From Stutzerimonas decontaminans (GTDB taxonomy: Bacteria > Pseudomonadota > Gammaproteobacteria > Pseudomonadales > Pseudomonadaceae): a DNA stretch of 64,000 nucleotides. A program made the translations under genes and the position numbers. A model generated the notes under the pieces. It saw only the letters and a program-made list of their open reading frames with translations, did not search any database and had not been told where the DNA came from. Below are positions 62,009 to 64,000 of the stretch, in pieces. Positions within the stretch are counted from its first letter, which is position 1. Every line of letters begins with the position of its first letter. The stretch lies in assembly GCF_000661915.1 (NCBI RefSeq), contig NZ_CP007509.1, forward strand, positions 1,798,001-1,862,000, read 5' to 3'.

Positions 62009-63397
62009 TCAGAGGATGACCTTGTCGCGAAGTTTATCCGCAGCCTGCTGCAAAGCCTGGATGACCCGTTCCTTATCGAAGTTCTGCACGCCGTTGGTGT
62101 CCAGATACATGGAGAAACCGGGCAGCTCGTGCTCGACGAAACTGCAGGTCGCGCCAAGGTCGCGGCGGAAGTCGACAACCTGATAGATCTGCACCGGGCG
62201 GGAGAATCCCTTTACCGGGATCTGACCCTTGTCGCGGCACATGATGACGTCTTTGATCAGCGAGTAGGTTTCATGGGAGACCAGGATCTCGCTGGCTTCG
62301 GCTGCACTTTCCAGGCGGCTGGCCAGATTCACTTCGCGGCCGATGATGGTGTAGTCCATTCGCGTATCGGCGCCGAAGTTGCCCACCGTGCAATAACCGG
62401 TGTTGATGCCCATGCGGATTTCCATGGGCTTGGTGATGCCCTGGGCGCGCCACTGCTGGCGCAATACCTTCATGTGCTTGCGCATGGCGATAGCCATGGA
62501 CACTGCCGCCACCGCGTCCTTCTTCGAGCCTTGGCTGCTGGGGTCACCGAAGAACACCATCACGCAATCGCCAACAAACTTGTCGATGGTGCCGCCATAT
62601 TTGAGGGCGATCTTCGACATTTCGTTCAGGTAGTTGTTGAGCAGGTCGGTCAGCGCTTCGGCTTCCAGCTCTTCTGCGAGCTCGGTGAAACCCTTGATGT
62701 CGGAAAAGAACACGGTCAGTCGTTTGCGCTGCGTTTCCAGGCGAACACTGCGCTTGCCGGTGAAGATCGACTCCCAGACCTGAGGCGAAAGGTATTTGGC
62801 GAGGTTGCGTGCCAGGCGTGCGGCCTTGGCCTGTTCCGTTTCGATCTCCTTGCGCGCCAGGGCCAGGCGTTGACCCTGCTGGTGCACGAAATAGGCCGTG
62901 GCACAGACGTAGAGGGTTGTGAACAGGATGCTGACTAGCGAAACCAGCGGCGGCGTCACGCCTTGGTAATGCAGGTTCACCACCGGATAGGCCAGGGCTA
63001 CACCGAACCCCACGCAAACCAGCGCCATGGCCAGGTTGCGCAGGCTGCCGCTCACCAGAGCGCTGAAGCTCAGGGTCAGCAGAAACATCAGGCTGGGCAC
63101 GATGGAGAAGCCGAGCAGCAGGATGCCGGCGCCGGCGTTCATGGCATCCAGGCAGAGCAGCACCTGTGCCGTACGTTCGGGATGGTCGCGTTTGAAACGG
63201 TAGCTCAGGTGATAGGCCAGGTGCGGATAGAGCAGCGCATACGGCACCATCCACAGCAGGTCCATCGAGAAATACTGGGTGTAGGTTCCAGCAGCAAGCG
63301 TCGCGGCGCAGATCAGGTAGGCGAGCACGCGGGAGTAGTACTCGCGCAATGGGCGAGTGGCGAGGCCGTTGCGGCGCTCAACCGTGGTGGAAGTCAT
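62009..63397 (-). CDS. cyaB: Membrane class III adenylate cyclase with MASE2 domain, CyaB
   Basis: A 462-residue protein, close to the length of P. aeruginosa CyaB. The ATG at 63397 is used. Six predicted helices form an N-terminal MASE2 domain (about residues 20-185), followed by the catalytic domain. Metal-binding aspartates lie in TVFFSDIKGFTELAEEL and DKFVGDCVMVFFGD. The adenine-selecting region includes YTIIGREVNLASRLESAA. CyaB makes the cAMP that activates Vfr and thereby virulence and twitching genes in P. aeruginosa; the same role here is inference. Confidence 0.93.
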   Translation of the reverse strand: MTSTTVERRNGLATRPLREYYSRVLAYLICAATLAAGTYTQYFSMDLLWMVPYALLYPHLAYHLSYRFKRDHPERTAQVLLCLDAMNAGAGILLLGFSIVPSLMFLLTLSFSALVSGSLRNLAMALVCVGFGVALAYPVVNLHYQGVTPPLVSLVSILFTTLYVCATAYFVHQQGQRLALARKEIETEQAKAARLARNLAKYLSPQVWESIFTGKRSVRLETQRKRLTVFFSDIKGFTELAEELEAEALTDLLNNYLNEMSKIALKYGGTIDKFVGDCVMVFFGDPSSQGSKKDAVAAVSMAIAMRKHMKVLRQQWRAQGITKPMEIRMGINTGYCTVGNFGADTRMDYTIIGREVNLASRLESAAEASEILVSHETYSLIKDVIMCRDKGQIPVKGFSRPVQIYQVVDFRRDLGATCSFVEHELPGFSMYLDTNGVQNFDKERVIQALQQAADKLRDKVIL

Positions 63398-63645
63398 GTG
63401 CGTGCGATCCCTGGTAGTTTTTTCGACGCCTTCTCTATGCGCCTTGCAGACTGACGTCGAGCCCTTTCCGTCCGCAACGATGGCGGCGGAAATAGGGCAC
63501 TTCGGCATGCAGTCTCGCGGTCACGGAGCCGACTCGGCGACAGTCGGCCCGCACAACAGCCGACAGATCATAACCAAGCCAGGTCGCATCGCCAAACCAG
63601 AGGGAGTAAACAGCGGTCACACCCGTCGGATTTGTCGCCGCCTTC

Positions 63646-63963
63646 TCAGAAGCGGATACGACCGGTCAGCATGTCTTTGAACATGACCCAGTCGCCAAGA
63701 AAGCTGTACAGCGGATATTGAAACGTCGCCGGGCGATTCTTTTCGAAAATGAAATGCCCGATCCAGGCGAAGCCGTAGCCGGCCAATGGCATGGCGAGCA
63801 GCCATAGCCACTGCTGAGTGGCCAATGCGTAGCCGAGAATGGCCAGCACCAGCAGGCTGCCGATAAAGTGCAATCGTCGGCAGGTTGGGTTGCTGTGCTC
63901 GGCGAGATAGAACGGGTAGAAGTCAGCAAAGCGGGTAAAGCGTTCGGCGGTTTGCGTACTCAT
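63646..63963 (-). CDS. DUF962/Mpo1-like membrane protein
   Basis: A 105-residue protein with a conserved N-terminal FYPFYLAEHSNPTCRRLHFIG (split here between EHSNP and HF), two hydrophobic helices, and the second histidine motif WIGHFIFEKNRPATFQYP. These His-x-x-N-P and G-H-F motifs are diagnostic of the DUF962 family, which includes yeast Mpo1, an iron-dependent 2-hydroxy fatty acid dioxygenase. The bacterial function is not established. The gene ends at the left side of a 248-bp gap after cyaB. Confidence 0.9.
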   Translation of the reverse strand: MSTQTAERFTRFADFYPFYLAEHSNPTCRRLHFIGSLLVLAILGYALATQQWLWLLAMPLAGYGFAWIGHFIFEKNRPATFQYPLYSFLGDWVMFKDMLTGRIRF

Positions 63964-64000
63964 GGCGTACCTCCTGTTATTGTCGTGGACAGATTAGGCT

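Overview
The window looks like a chromosome segment of a Pseudomonas-type gammaproteobacterium, most likely the P. stutzeri (Stutzerimonas) branch. That is inferred from gene content, not from a marker gene: a wbpM-type dehydratase closing an O-antigen locus, a double-domain polyphosphate:AMP phosphotransferase beside a thiolase, a 728-residue PlpD-like patatin/barrel protein, a MASE2-type CyaB cyclase, and REP elements with the core GCCGCGAGGGCGCGCCTCCCAC. No rRNA, tRNA, CRISPR array, transposase or prophage gene was seen.

Region 1 (1-13958, plus strand) is the distal part of an O-antigen locus. It opens with AT-rich, probably imported genes: a glycosyltransferase, a hexapeptide acyltransferase, a Wzy-like polymerase and a Wzx/MurJ-like flippase. 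Next come three genes converting UDP-GlcNAc to a UDP-2-acetamido-2,6-dideoxy-L-hexose; the reductase is short and RmlD-like, which favours the L-RhaNAc/L-QuiNAc route over L-FucNAc. After a 477-bp ORF-poor junction lies a compact Pgl-like cassette (GT4 transferase, PglC-type initiating phosphotransferase, PglD acetyltransferase, PglE aminotransferase, WbpM/PglF dehydratase) expected to make UDP-di-N-acetylbacillosamine and start the repeat unit with it. The locus begins outside the window.

Region 2 (13959-19597) holds REP repeats, a small conserved protein, a phosphopantetheinyl transferase, polyphosphate:AMP phosphotransferase and a thiolase. Region 3 (19598-33256, minus strand) is a Wzx/Wzy-type exopolysaccharide locus. 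In transcription order it is wcaJ, wzb, wzc, a secreted GH5 glycosidase, a pyruvyl transferase, wzx, an FrhB-like iron-sulfur protein, wzy, a GT2, a WecG/GumM-family GT and finally wza. wza sits behind a 437-bp leader containing two tiny ORFs that overlap each other and wza. The combination of WcaJ, a GT26 enzyme, a cellulase-family hydrolase and a pyruvyl transferase suggests a pyruvylated polymer that may have a cellulosic backbone.

Region 4 (33257-63963) is mostly conserved housekeeping: a YegS-type lipid kinase, cheV, a MOSC protein, slt, uup, a universal stress protein, a class II amidotransferase, a MoxR-GFA-VWA group, cysK, two EamA transporters, aceK followed by a 41-codon small gene, a GST, a DTW-domain protein, recQ, a MarR regulator with a perfect palindromic operator candidate, plpD, a SelW-like protein, an AraC regulator, cyaB and a DUF962 membrane protein. 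The strongest candidates for undescribed biology are the FrhB-like protein inside the EPS operon and the coupled mini-ORF leader of wza.
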